From positions 1 to 32,465 of the forward strand of contig CAMDED010000086.1 in the NCBI GenBank assembly GCA_945893365.1: a stretch of DNA of 32,465 nucleotides, read 5' to 3'. Shown one piece after another: positions 13,496-21,800 of the stretch; positions within the stretch are counted from its first letter, which is position 1; every line of letters starts with the position of its first letter. Under the pieces are notes generated by a model. The model did not search any database and was not told where the DNA came from. It saw only the letters and a list, made by a program, of their open reading frames with translations. The stretch is from Candidatus Sulfopaludibacter sp. SbA3 (GTDB taxonomy: Bacteria > Acidobacteriota > Terriglobia > Bryobacterales > Bryobacteraceae). The position numbers and the translations under genes are program-made.

Positions 13496-15385
13496 TCAGC
13501 GAACCGGTACGCGAATCGCAGGACTGGCCGTTGCGGCGATTCCCACCACCAGATCCTGCGTGCCGCTGGGGAGATTCTGCGGCACTTGAAAGTTCACCTG
13601 ATAGACTCCGGCGAACGTGGGAGCCAACCCCGCAAATGAAACTGCGCATGGCGCTCCGGCGATCGTCACGCGCACCTGCTCCACAGTGGCGGCCAGGGCC
13701 AATGAGGGTGATGCCGCTCCAGTGGCTGGCTGGTTCGAGACGGTCCCCAACCCCGCTGCATACACGAACGCGTACTCACCGGCGATTAGCGGCCGTTCCT
13801 GTGTGACCAACGAGAAATCGGCATTGTGGACAACGACTCCGGAGAACACTCCCGGCTGCAAGTCGGCCACCGTAACCGTCGCTGCGGCGCTTGCGGCGCC
13901 ATCGCGAGTGACGACCACATCCGCGGTCGTCCTGCCGCGAATTTCGAATGGCGCCTGAAAGTTGACCTGCTCCTGACCCTTCACATTGGCGACTGCATGG
14001 ATCGGAGCGGCGATTCCACCGACAGTGATCGAGACGCCGTCGACGCTCGCAGGTAATGGAACACCGCTTGCACTGGTGATTCCCTCCTGGTCTTTCACTC
14101 CTGACGCGAACACGGTCGCGAGCGATCCGGGCGTGAGTCCGCCGGCGAAGCTAGCAGCATTTACTACAGCGGACGATGGAAAGACCGGCGCACGGCTATT
14201 GGCCGTACCATCGATCCGGTGAATCGTGCCGTTCCGGCCGTTGGAGAGATAGATCTCGCCAGCTTCGTCCTCGCCGAATGTCGTGATCAGAAAGCCGGTG
14301 GAAAGGACATCGCGATTGACCCACGAGTTTCCCTGGCGCGTAAGACCCCATACACGCCCGCTGCAATAGTCGGCGAACAGGTATGTACCGCGCAATGCCG
14401 GTATCGCACTGCCTCGATAGACGAATCCTCCCGTGACCGAGCATTCGGCTGCCTGGCGGTACTCGTGAACCGGAAGGGTGACTCCCGAGGTATCGCATCC
14501 GCTCGCCGGGCTGAAGCAATGTGCGCCTTCCATCCGGTTCCAACCATAGTTCTCACCGCCGGCGCTGGATGCGGGCTGAAAGTCGACCTCCTCCCAGATG
14601 TTCTGCCCCACGTCACCGATCCACATGTCTCCGGTGGAACGGTCGAAACTGAATCGCCACGGGTTGCGCAGACCGTAGGCCCAGATTTCGGCACGCATTC
14701 CAGGCTGGTTGACGAAGGGGTTGGTGGAAGGGATTTGCAGGCGTCCGGGATCGCCTTCCACGTCAACGCGCAGCATCTTGCCTAAAAGTGTGTTGCGGTT
14801 CTGTCCATTTCTCGCAGGATCGCCGCCCGACCCGCCGTCACCTACCCCTACGTAGAGATAGCCGTCGGGACCAAAGCGGATCTGGCCTCCGTTGTGGTTG
14901 GCAAACTGCTGATGTCCGATGGTCGACAAGATGGTCTCGCTTGCCGGGTCGGCAACGTCGCGGTCGGTACTGACGCGATACTGGGCGATGACGATATCGC
15001 CCGCTTGATTGGTGTAGTAGACGAAAAGACGTTGTTTCTCGGCGAATCCGCGCGGGAAGGCTAGGCCCAGCAGACCGCGTTCGCCCCCTGCGGTGGTTCT
15101 CGACCGAATGTCCAGAAACGGAGTGTTGATGAGCGCACCGCTGCGATGGATTCGAATGATGCCGTTCTGCTGCACGAGGAAGAGTCTTCCTGTCCCGTCA
15201 TTCGCAGACTGGATGTCGGTTGGACTCGAAATTCCGGACGCTATTTGAGTGAGCCGGATTTCCTGTGCGGAACAGAACGCAACCAGCATGAGACCGAGAG
15301 CCAGAGGCTTGACCGCCATCACGGCTGGCGCGCGCCGGCAAGCTGCGAGCGGGGCAAATAGCCTTGACGAAGTTTTCGTGTCCAT
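13496..15385 (-). CDS. Secreted PQQ-type sugar dehydrogenase (GSDH family) with TIGR03437-type C-terminus
   Basis: A 629-residue exported protein. After a signal region (MAVKPLALGLMLVAFCSAQ) residues of about 40-375 form the six-bladed propeller of soluble glucose/sorbosone dehydrogenases, with HNGGQIRFGPDGYLYVGVGDGG, YGLRNPWRFSFDRSTG and GDVGQNIWEEV. This family oxidises aldoses using PQQ. Residues of about 385-629 are a separate region with VVNAASFAGGLTPGSLATVFASG and two VNFQAP/VNFQVP motifs, the hallmark of the Solibacter-type TIGR03437 domain, of unknown role and probably used in surface display or protein binding. I chose the ATG at 15383-15385 because GGAG lies 6 bases upstream. It lies 30 bases downstream of the beta-propeller gene, so the two form an operon. 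Confidence 0.87.
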   Translation of the reverse strand: MDTKTSSRLFAPLAACRRAPAVMAVKPLALGLMLVAFCSAQEIRLTQIASGISSPTDIQSANDGTGRLFLVQQNGIIRIHRSGALINTPFLDIRSRTTAGGERGLLGLAFPRGFAEKQRLFVYYTNQAGDIVIAQYRVSTDRDVADPASETILSTIGHQQFANHNGGQIRFGPDGYLYVGVGDGGSGGDPARNGQNRNTLLGKMLRVDVEGDPGRLQIPSTNPFVNQPGMRAEIWAYGLRNPWRFSFDRSTGDMWIGDVGQNIWEEVDFQPASSAGGENYGWNRMEGAHCFSPASGCDTSGVTLPVHEYRQAAECSVTGGFVYRGSAIPALRGTYLFADYCSGRVWGLTRQGNSWVNRDVLSTGFLITTFGEDEAGEIYLSNGRNGTIHRIDGTANSRAPVFPSSAVVNAASFAGGLTPGSLATVFASGVKDQEGITSASGVPLPASVDGVSITVGGIAAPIHAVANVKGQEQVNFQAPFEIRGRTTADVVVTRDGAASAAATVTVADLQPGVFSGVVVHNADFSLVTQERPLIAGEYAFVYAAGLGTVSNQPATGAASPSLALAATVEQVRVTIAGAPCAVSFAGLAPTFAGVYQVNFQVPQNLPSGTQDLVVGIAATASPAIRVPVR

Positions 15386-15415
15386 AGCGCTCTCCAAAGT
15401 GGGAATCTGCTTCGA

Positions 15416-16651
15416 TCAGCGCGCGGCGGCCCTAATGTCGTAGACGAGCAAAGTATCCTGATTGCGAACATACAATCGGCCATCGCTGATGACCGGGTGC
15501 GCCCAGCTCGGTTGGCCCTTATCGGGAATCTCAAAGCGGCCCTTCTCGCGATAGCCGGCCGATGCCGCCTCGGCCAGTCCTATGAGGTTGTTCTCACCCT
15601 GAATGTACAGGTGACCGTCCGCGTAGGTAACCGATCCCTTGCCGACGCTGCGATCGCGCCACATTAGCTTGCCCGTCGCGAACTCGAGGCAGGTCAATAT
15701 CAAGTCGTTATATCCGTACAGGTAGCCATCCACGAGCACCATGCCGCCATGGTGGTTCTTCATCTCGCGAGTGAAGTACACCTCTGTTGCCGCGACCTCG
15801 CCGTTCTGGACGGTGAGATTCAGCAGACCGCCTCCAGTCCCGTACGCCGAGGCGAAGAACACCTTGTTATCCGAGTACACAGGTGTCGCAACGTTCGCGG
15901 TCCTGTTCGCGGCGTTCGGATAACGGAACATCAGCTTGCCGTCCGAGGCGCGGACGCCCACGCCGGCGGAGTCGGTGAAGGTCATGTAGGTGCGTACGCC
16001 CTCGACGTCCGCGATGGTGATCGACGAGTATGCCGCCGTGTCGCTGAGATCCTTGGACGTCCAAACGGTCTTTCCCGTTAGCTTGTCCAGCTTCGCCATG
16101 CCCGCTCCCGGACCACCGGGAGTTACAAGCAAATGCGGTCCGTCTATGACGGGCGACTCACTGACCAGCCATTTCAACTGCGAGCCGCCGAAGTCCTTCA
16201 GGATGTTGCGCTGCCATAGGATGGATCCATTTTTCTTGAGGCAGGCGAGGTCGCCGTTCTCGGTGAGAACGTACACGCGATCGCCGTCGACCGTGGGCGT
16301 GCCGCGCGGCCCTGCGCCGCGATTGCTCCGCATTTGCGTTTCAACCAGCCCGAGCGGCTTCGACCACACTTCCTTACCATCCGCCCGATTGAGCGCGATG
16401 ACGAAGCTGTTGTTGCCGCGTGCGCCCTGGAGGTAGACGCGGTCGCCGGCCACGGACATTGATCCGTAGCCGGTGCCGAGGTTGTTCGCGGTCAAGATGA
16501 GGCGCGGACCGCCAGCGGGCCACTCCTTCATAAGCCCAGTCTCCCTGGAGATGCGCGTCCGGTCCGGACCCTGCCACTGCGGCCAGTCCCCATCCGCATC
16601 GAGCGCGGACGAAGCGGCGAAGAGTATTGCCGCCAGAGTGAAGCGTTTCAT
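15416..16651 (-). CDS. Exported PQQ-like beta-propeller repeat protein (BamB/quinoprotein-like)
   Basis: A 411-residue protein with a signal peptide (MKRFTLAAILFAASSALDADG). WPQWQGPDRTRIS follows, a typical start of planctomycete/acidobacterial PQQ-like propellers. Repeated blade motifs occur along the length (GYGSMSVAGDRVYLQG, GTPTVDGDRVYVLTENGDLACL, GSVTYADGHLYIQGENN). Such proteins either bind PQQ as dehydrogenases or serve as propeller scaffolds like BamB. No clear catalytic Asp-Cys pair is apparent, so I do not assign a reaction. AAGGA lies 13 bases before the ATG. It precedes the PQQ-type sugar dehydrogenase by 30 bases and is likely co-transcribed. Confidence 0.8.
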   Translation of the reverse strand: MKRFTLAAILFAASSALDADGDWPQWQGPDRTRISRETGLMKEWPAGGPRLILTANNLGTGYGSMSVAGDRVYLQGARGNNSFVIALNRADGKEVWSKPLGLVETQMRSNRGAGPRGTPTVDGDRVYVLTENGDLACLKKNGSILWQRNILKDFGGSQLKWLVSESPVIDGPHLLVTPGGPGAGMAKLDKLTGKTVWTSKDLSDTAAYSSITIADVEGVRTYMTFTDSAGVGVRASDGKLMFRYPNAANRTANVATPVYSDNKVFFASAYGTGGGLLNLTVQNGEVAATEVYFTREMKNHHGGMVLVDGYLYGYNDLILTCLEFATGKLMWRDRSVGKGSVTYADGHLYIQGENNLIGLAEAASAGYREKGRFEIPDKGQPSWAHPVISDGRLYVRNQDTLLVYDIRAAAR

Positions 16652-16890
16652 GGTTCGTTGTGATCCTTATGCAGCGGGCGTTCTAGAGGTCTGGTCTCCA
16701 TGTCGGGTTTCGATGTCGGACCTTCTTCTTCCTCGTGCTCGAGCGTCCGCCCTGTGTAAACGCCAGAACCTATGACGGCCCTCTTGCGGACATCTGCGCT
16801 CTCTTCCGTCGACAGCGGCTTGCAGTTCTGCACTGCCCGGATATTGTCTCCCATCTGCCCCTGTGTGCCCGTACCTTGCGGGATGGGAAA
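16648..16890 (-). pseudogene. Degenerate 3' fragment, possibly an aldo/keto reductase C-terminus
   Basis: On the minus strand the frame reads DNIRAVQNCKPLSTEESADVR and then KRAVIGSGVYTGRTLEH before drifting into low-complexity EEEEG sequence and ending at the start codon of the propeller gene. The ENIRAVxNxKPLSxEE pattern followed by a short GSGVYTG tail reminds me of the C-terminal ends of some aldo/keto reductases. No start or upstream domain is present. This is a resemblance only. Confidence 0.35.
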
Positions 16891-16914
16891 ACGATCGGAT
16901 GACATCGATACCAC

Positions 16915-17309
16915 AAGCTTCTACCATTCATCATAACGCGCTAGGTCGAAGGTCAAGGCCTTATGGCGGCGGGCCTCATGGCGGCAGCGCCGGTTCACAC
17001 GCCATGAAGTACAACGAGATGTGCGCGATGGCCCTGACCCTTAATGCTGAAGTCACCTTGGCGCTCCTTGGTGGAACGGCCCGCTGCTAGCTCTCCTTGA
17101 ACCTCTTTTGTGCAAGCAGACGAACACCCGCCCATAAACGCCGCCGCGTTTACGAACCAAGTTGACAATCTGTCGCTTATACGTTGGAAGTGCCGGCGGT
17201 CAGGCGCCGGCTACGCTGTGCGGAATCCCCTCTAATAAAGAGCGATGCGGCAGCCTATCTTAACGCCTATGCTAAGGGCACAAGCCCACGCACGCCCGTG
17301 CCTCTGCCG
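16915..17309. other. Gene-poor stretch downstream of glnD
   Basis: No gene is supported between the fragment above and the end of glnD. Downstream of the glnD stop are two short GC-rich inverted repeats (GGGC-4-GCCC and GCACG-2-CGTGC, around 17277-17302) that could form weak hairpins. They lack a T run, so a rho-independent terminator is doubtful. Confidence 0.4.
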
Positions 17310-19796
17310 TCACCTCCGGCAGGCGTCAAGCAAGCCGGCCCGCAGCGCCATCTGCTGATTCTCGTTCAGCTTCCTGCCGTTCGCCGTAACGTAGAATACG
17401 TCGATCGCCCGGTGGGCTTCCGTATCGATCAGGATGACTTCGATGTTTCCCCCCTCCGACGAAATCGCCGAGGAGAGGTCGTAGAGCAATCCCGGCCGGT
17501 CCTCCGCGACGATCTGGATGAGCGTGGCGGAAGTCGAGATGCCGTTGTCGAAAGAAACCTGGGGCTCGAAAGCGGTGCGCCGCGCCGGCGACATGGGCCG
17601 AGGGCGGTTCCGCAACAACTGCTTCACGTCCGTCTTGCCAAGCACCACGCGGTCGATTGCCGACTTGAGCCGGTCGATCTCCTGCGGATTCAACTCAAGC
17701 GTTCGCGCCGGATCGGCAAAAGTGAAGGTGTCCACAACCTCCGCCCGCCGGTTTGCGAACGCCTCCGCCTTCACGATGTTCATGGCGAAACTTGCCAGCG
17801 TTCCGGCGATCGAGGAGAACAGGAATGGCCTGTCGGGCGCGATCACCGTCAAGCGGTAGACGCCGCCGGTCTTTTGAAGGTCAAGCGCGACTCCGCGCTC
17901 CCGGCTCCGCAGCGCCAGCGCGAAGTGCGCCGCGATCTCAGCCGCGGAGTGCGTGCGTAGATATCGCGTCGGAAGTCCCTCGATGAACGCGGCCTTCTCG
18001 GGCGAATCGGCTGCCGCGCTTTCGATGCGCTCCGTATCGAGCTCTTTGGTGAGCTCATTGTAGGTAACGAGGTAGAGCCGGAGCAGCTGGCTCGCGCGCC
18101 AGGGCGTCATCGCGCCTGGATTGACGGCGCTGATGTCGGCGTACGTCAGAAGAGTAAGCGCTTTCAGCCGCTCAACGGTGCCCACGCGATGCGCCGCAAA
18201 CTCGGCCGTTGCCGGGTCCTCGAGATCGCGCCCATTGATTGCCGCCGACAGATCCAGATGCTGCTCGATCAGAAAGCGCACCAGATCGCGCTTTTTTTCA
18301 GGCATCTGAATCCGCTCCATCGGACCTTCCACGGCATCGAGCGAAGCGTCCACGTGGCCGCGTCCCTGATCGCTCTTTCCCGTGTCGTGGAACAGCAGGG
18401 CGAATAGCAGCGCCGGGAAGTCGCCCGCCTCGCTGTAGATATCGCCGAAGGCCCTGATCTCCGGCGGAAGCGCGACCCCATCCGTTTTTGCGAGCCGGTT
18501 CAGTTCTTGCAATGTCACCAGAGTGTGTTCATCCACCGTGTAGCGGTGGTAGAAGTCCCGAATCACGAGGCAATCGATCTCTTTCCATTCCGGGAAAACG
18601 GCGCTCAGCAGACCGATTTCGTGCATCAGGCGAAGCGCGAGATGCGCGTACGGAAGGGAAAGCATCTCTTCAAACCGGTTCCACAGCGGCCGCGATTCCG
18701 AAAAATAGGCCGCGAGCTTCTCGATGCGGCTCGCGATACGGTCCTGGGTGTCGTGGGCGAGGCGGATGCCGTGACGCGCGACGAAAGTGAAAAGGCGAAG
18801 TACGATTTCCGGGTCCTGATCGAGCCGCGCCGGAGCTCTTAGAAAGATCCTCTCACGCGCCACCGTGAACTCGGCGTTCGAGAGGCGCGAGCGCCAGTCG
18901 CGGAACTGTGAAAACAAGGAAGGCGAATTCGACTCGGCGGATTCCATCTGCCGAGCCGAGCCCCGGCGAATCGCGCGGGCGTGCCGGTAGTACTCGCGCA
19001 TGTAATCCTCGGTGTTTCGATAGCCGGCGCGCTCCGCAACCCACTCCTGCGCCTCGAAGCTCAGGATGTTGGCGTCGCGGTCGTAGTGGAAATGGAGATA
19101 GCACCGCAGCGCAAAGAAGAACTGACGGGCAGCTTCCACCTCCGCGGGCAACGCCACTCCTCGAAGTAGTGGACTGGCGCGCTCCTGGCCGGCGATCCTC
19201 GGCAGCCATGCGGCGATTTGCAGATCGCGAAGGCCGCCGGGAGCGTCCTTGATATTCGGCTCAAGGTGGTAAATCGTGCGATTGAACTTTTCGTGCCGGG
19301 CGGCGGTGAGCGCCGAAAGATTGCGAACCAGGTTCTCGCGCTGCCCGTGGATGAAGCGCGGGAGGCGTTCGCCCAGTTGTCCGTGGATGCCGGCGTCTCC
19401 CGCGAGGAAACGCTGGTCGAGAAGGCTGATGTTGAGCTCGGTGTTGCGGTCGTGCAGTTCGCAGCAATCGGCGACGGTTCGCACCGAATGACTGATACGC
19501 AAGCCGGCGTCCCACAGGCGCTGTTGAAAAGTCGAAGCGGCGGCCCTCTGCGCCGAATCCAGCCGGTCGGTGGGGGTGAGCAGGAGCAGATCGACGTCGG
19601 AGTGCGGGAAAAGTTCCCGCCTTCCATAGCCGCCAACGGCAAGCAGCGCCGCGCCGCCTTGCTGGACGCCGCACTCCGCAAACGTTCCAGTCACCAGCCG
19701 ATCCACGGCGGAAGTGCGCCCGGCGAGCAGAGCCTCCGCGTCGCCGGACGTTAGAAAGGCATCGTGAAGTTCTGAATGCCCCGTGTTGCGAAGCAC
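17310..19796 (-). CDS. glnD: [Protein-PII] uridylyltransferase / uridylyl-removing enzyme
   Basis: An 828-residue bifunctional sensor of nitrogen status that uridylylates PII when glutamine is low and removes UMP when it is high. Domains in order: nucleotidyltransferase (GGYGRRELFPHSDVDLLLL, residues about 55-73, with the SDVD metal-binding pair), a helical GlnE-like linker (EPNIKDAPGGLRDLQ), an HD domain (LLFHDTGKSDQGRGH near 465), and two C-terminal ACT domains (TVIAPDRPFLFSSIAGTLA about 645-690; IVAEDRPGLLYDLSSAI about 760-818). I place the start at a GTG at 19794-19796, one base after the glnB stop, implying coupling. An ATG at 19854-19856 would add 20 residues but would overlap glnB by 59 bases. 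It is the last gene of the amtB-glnB-glnD operon. Confidence 0.93.
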   Translation of the reverse strand: MLRNTGHSELHDAFLTSGDAEALLAGRTSAVDRLVTGTFAECGVQQGGAALLAVGGYGRRELFPHSDVDLLLLTPTDRLDSAQRAAASTFQQRLWDAGLRISHSVRTVADCCELHDRNTELNISLLDQRFLAGDAGIHGQLGERLPRFIHGQRENLVRNLSALTAARHEKFNRTIYHLEPNIKDAPGGLRDLQIAAWLPRIAGQERASPLLRGVALPAEVEAARQFFFALRCYLHFHYDRDANILSFEAQEWVAERAGYRNTEDYMREYYRHARAIRRGSARQMESAESNSPSLFSQFRDWRSRLSNAEFTVARERIFLRAPARLDQDPEIVLRLFTFVARHGIRLAHDTQDRIASRIEKLAAYFSESRPLWNRFEEMLSLPYAHLALRLMHEIGLLSAVFPEWKEIDCLVIRDFYHRYTVDEHTLVTLQELNRLAKTDGVALPPEIRAFGDIYSEAGDFPALLFALLFHDTGKSDQGRGHVDASLDAVEGPMERIQMPEKKRDLVRFLIEQHLDLSAAINGRDLEDPATAEFAAHRVGTVERLKALTLLTYADISAVNPGAMTPWRASQLLRLYLVTYNELTKELDTERIESAAADSPEKAAFIEGLPTRYLRTHSAAEIAAHFALALRSRERGVALDLQKTGGVYRLTVIAPDRPFLFSSIAGTLASFAMNIVKAEAFANRRAEVVDTFTFADPARTLELNPQEIDRLKSAIDRVVLGKTDVKQLLRNRPRPMSPARRTAFEPQVSFDNGISTSATLIQIVAEDRPGLLYDLSSAISSEGGNIEVILIDTEAHRAIDVFYVTANGRKLNENQQMALRAGLLDACRR

Positions 19797-19797
19797 G

Positions 19798-20136
19798 CTA
19801 AAGGGCCGACTCTCCCCGATCGTCGTTGCGGATTCGAATCGCCTCCGCCACGTCATAGACAAAGATCTTGCCGTCTCCGATCTTGCCGGTTCGCGCCGCC
19901 GCGCTCAGGGCATTGATCGATTCGACGGCGCGCGCGTCGGTGACAACCAGCTCCACCTTGACTTTCGGCAGAAGGTCGACGTTATACTCCTGGCCGCGAT
20001 AGACCTCTTTGTGGCCCTTCTGACGGCCGTGGCCGCGCACTTCGGTGATGGTCATGCCGTCGATGCCGATCGCCTTGAGCGCCTCTTTGACTTCTTCCAG
20101 CTTGAACGGCTGAATGACAGCTTCGATCTTTTTCAT
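19798..20136 (-). CDS. glnB: Nitrogen regulatory protein PII
   Basis: A 112-residue PII protein of canonical length. It starts MKKIEAVIQPFKLEEVKEAL, carries the T-loop with the uridylylation site Tyr51 in YRGQEYNVDLLPK, and the C-terminal signature TGKIGDGKIFVYDVAEAIRIR. The trimer senses 2-oxoglutarate and ATP/ADP, and Tyr51 is the target of the adjacent GlnD. GGGAG lies 11 bases upstream of the ATG. Being next to the ammonium channel gene is the classical amtB-glnK arrangement, so this copy probably acts as GlnK, gating AmtB at the membrane; glnB and glnK cannot be separated by sequence alone. The glnD frame begins right after its stop. Confidence 0.95.
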   Translation of the reverse strand: MKKIEAVIQPFKLEEVKEALKAIGIDGMTITEVRGHGRQKGHKEVYRGQEYNVDLLPKVKVELVVTDARAVESINALSAAARTGKIGDGKIFVYDVAEAIRIRNDDRGESAL

Positions 20137-20231
20137 GTATGTTATGTCTCCCTTGACCGTTATATCCGCGAACGTTTCCGCGCGTTCATCGCCGAGCCGG
20201 AGGTTCCGGCGTGCGAAAAGCCGCATCGAGC

Positions 20232-21629
20232 CTACGATTCCAGAATATAGCCTTCTTCCCCGTGTTGGCTAAGGTCGAGGCCCTGAACCTCATGGTCGCG
20301 CTCCACTCTCACGCCAATCAGCACATCGCAAATCTTCAAAATGATCAACGTTCCCACGATTCCAAGCACCCACGCGATACCCGCGCCGACCAACTGGTTC
20401 GCGATCTGGCCGCCGTTGCCGTCGACCAACCCGAGCGGCATCGCCTTGCCGGAGGCATCCTTCAAAGCGTCGTTCACCGCGTTTGTCGCAAATACACCCG
20501 TCAGGATCGCGCCAAGCGTGCCGCCGGCGCCATGGACGCCGAATGCATCGAGCGCATCGTCATAGCCGAATTTCGCTTTAACCGAAGTGACCATCAGATA
20601 ACACACGATGCCGGCGGCGAATCCGATTATGAGCGCGGACATCGGCGATACAAAACCCGAAGCCGGAGTGATCGCAACCAGTCCCGCGACGCAGCCGGAA
20701 ATACCGCCGAGAACGCTCGGCTTTCCACTCTTCATCCATTCCGCCAGCATCCAGCCCAGGGTCGCCGCCGCCGCGCCGAAGTGCGTCGCCACGAAAGCGC
20801 TGGTGGCAAGGCCCGAAGCGGCCACCGCGCTGCCGGCGTTAAACCCGAACCAGCCCACCCACAACAGACATGCGCCGATGAAACTGAGCACCAGGCTGTG
20901 GGGCTTGATCGTCTCGCCCGGATAGCCGACTCGCTTTCCCAGGTAGAGCGCGCAGACCAGAGCCGAGACCCCGGAGGTTATGTGGACAACGGTTCCGCCG
21001 GCGAAATCGAGAGTGGGAAATGTTCCGCCCAGAAACGCATTCAAGTACCCGCCCTTCCCCCAAACCATATGCGCCATGGGAAAGTAGACCAGCAGCGCCC
21101 ACAGTGTGGTGAACAACAGCATGGCGCTGAATTTTATCCGCTCCGCGAAAGCGCCTGAAATCAGCGCCGGCGTTATGATCGCGAACATCAATTGATAGAT
21201 CATGTACGTCTGGTGCGGAATCGTACCCGCGTAGTCGCCATTCGGCGCGGAGCCGACGCCATTCAGGAACAGGTACCGGAAGTCGCCAAAAAAGGGATTC
21301 CCTTCCGCAAACGCCAGACTATAACCCACCACTGCCCAGATAACCGTCACGAGCGCCATCAGAATGAAGCTGTGCATCATGGTGCCAAGCACGTTTTTCT
21401 TGCGGACCAGGCCGCCATAAAACAGAGCCAGCCCGGGGCCGGTCATCATCAGGACCAACGCGCAACTGACTAGCATCCAGGCGTTGTCGCCGGCGCTTTG
21501 CGCGGACTTTACGGCGGCCTCCAGGGCTGCGATCTTGTCGGCGGTGGCTGTGGGAGCCTGCGCCGGAAGCATCGCAGGCAGCAACATGAGCAATATAAGG
21601 GTTGTCATTGGGAATCGGCGGCCAAACAT
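20232..21629 (-). CDS. amtB: Ammonium transporter (Amt/Rh family)
   Basis: A 465-residue ammonium channel with a cleavable signal-like N-terminus (TTLILLMLLPAMLPAQ) and eleven expected membrane helices. Family motifs: GDNAWMLVSCALVLMMTGPGLALFYGG, the conserved Asp and first pore His in DFAGGTVVHITSG, and the second pore His in DALDAFGVHGAGGTLGAIL. It imports ammonium and is normally blocked by unmodified PII/GlnK. I chose the ATG at 21627-21629 (AGGAG 11 bases upstream); a longer frame would include sequence without membrane character. It heads the amtB-glnB-glnD operon, 95 bases upstream of glnB. Confidence 0.95.
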   Translation of the reverse strand: MFGRRFPMTTLILLMLLPAMLPAQAPTATADKIAALEAAVKSAQSAGDNAWMLVSCALVLMMTGPGLALFYGGLVRKKNVLGTMMHSFILMALVTVIWAVVGYSLAFAEGNPFFGDFRYLFLNGVGSAPNGDYAGTIPHQTYMIYQLMFAIITPALISGAFAERIKFSAMLLFTTLWALLVYFPMAHMVWGKGGYLNAFLGGTFPTLDFAGGTVVHITSGVSALVCALYLGKRVGYPGETIKPHSLVLSFIGACLLWVGWFGFNAGSAVAASGLATSAFVATHFGAAAATLGWMLAEWMKSGKPSVLGGISGCVAGLVAITPASGFVSPMSALIIGFAAGIVCYLMVTSVKAKFGYDDALDAFGVHGAGGTLGAILTGVFATNAVNDALKDASGKAMPLGLVDGNGGQIANQLVGAGIAWVLGIVGTLIILKICDVLIGVRVERDHEVQGLDLSQHGEEGYILES

Positions 21630-21718
21630 AGGTAGTAGTCTCCTCAGGGGACGGATTTGCGAACAGGGCAATTCGTTCTCCATTATTCAACGCGCGCGCC
21701 CGGTTTCCCAAGCGGAAT

Positions 21719-21748
21719 GTTTCTATAGGTCCAATTGAAAGTTTCTAT
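21719..21748. promoter_or_regulatory. Direct repeat GTTTCTAT in the amtB / lipoprotein divergent region
   Basis: GTTTCTAT occurs at 21719-21726 and again at 21741-21748, 22 bases (about two helical turns) apart, each preceded by A-rich sequence. It lies in the 171-base gap between the divergent amtB and sugar-binding lipoprotein genes. Same-face spacing is typical of a dimeric regulator site. No sigma54 (-24/-12) element is evident in this gap. Regulator unknown. Confidence 0.4.
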
Positions 21749-21800
21749 GTGAATGGCCACGCGGCCTACAGGCGGCGGAGCGGTCTTTCGGCGTGGCAAG

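Noticed and set aside
17162-17182. TTGACA followed by TTATAC, looking like a promoter
   Set aside because: The spacing is only about 9 bases and no gene starts downstream on that strand.
20211-21158. Plus-strand open frame opposite amtB
   Set aside because: amtB is unambiguous; the antisense frame is rich in Arg, His and Gln and has no domain.
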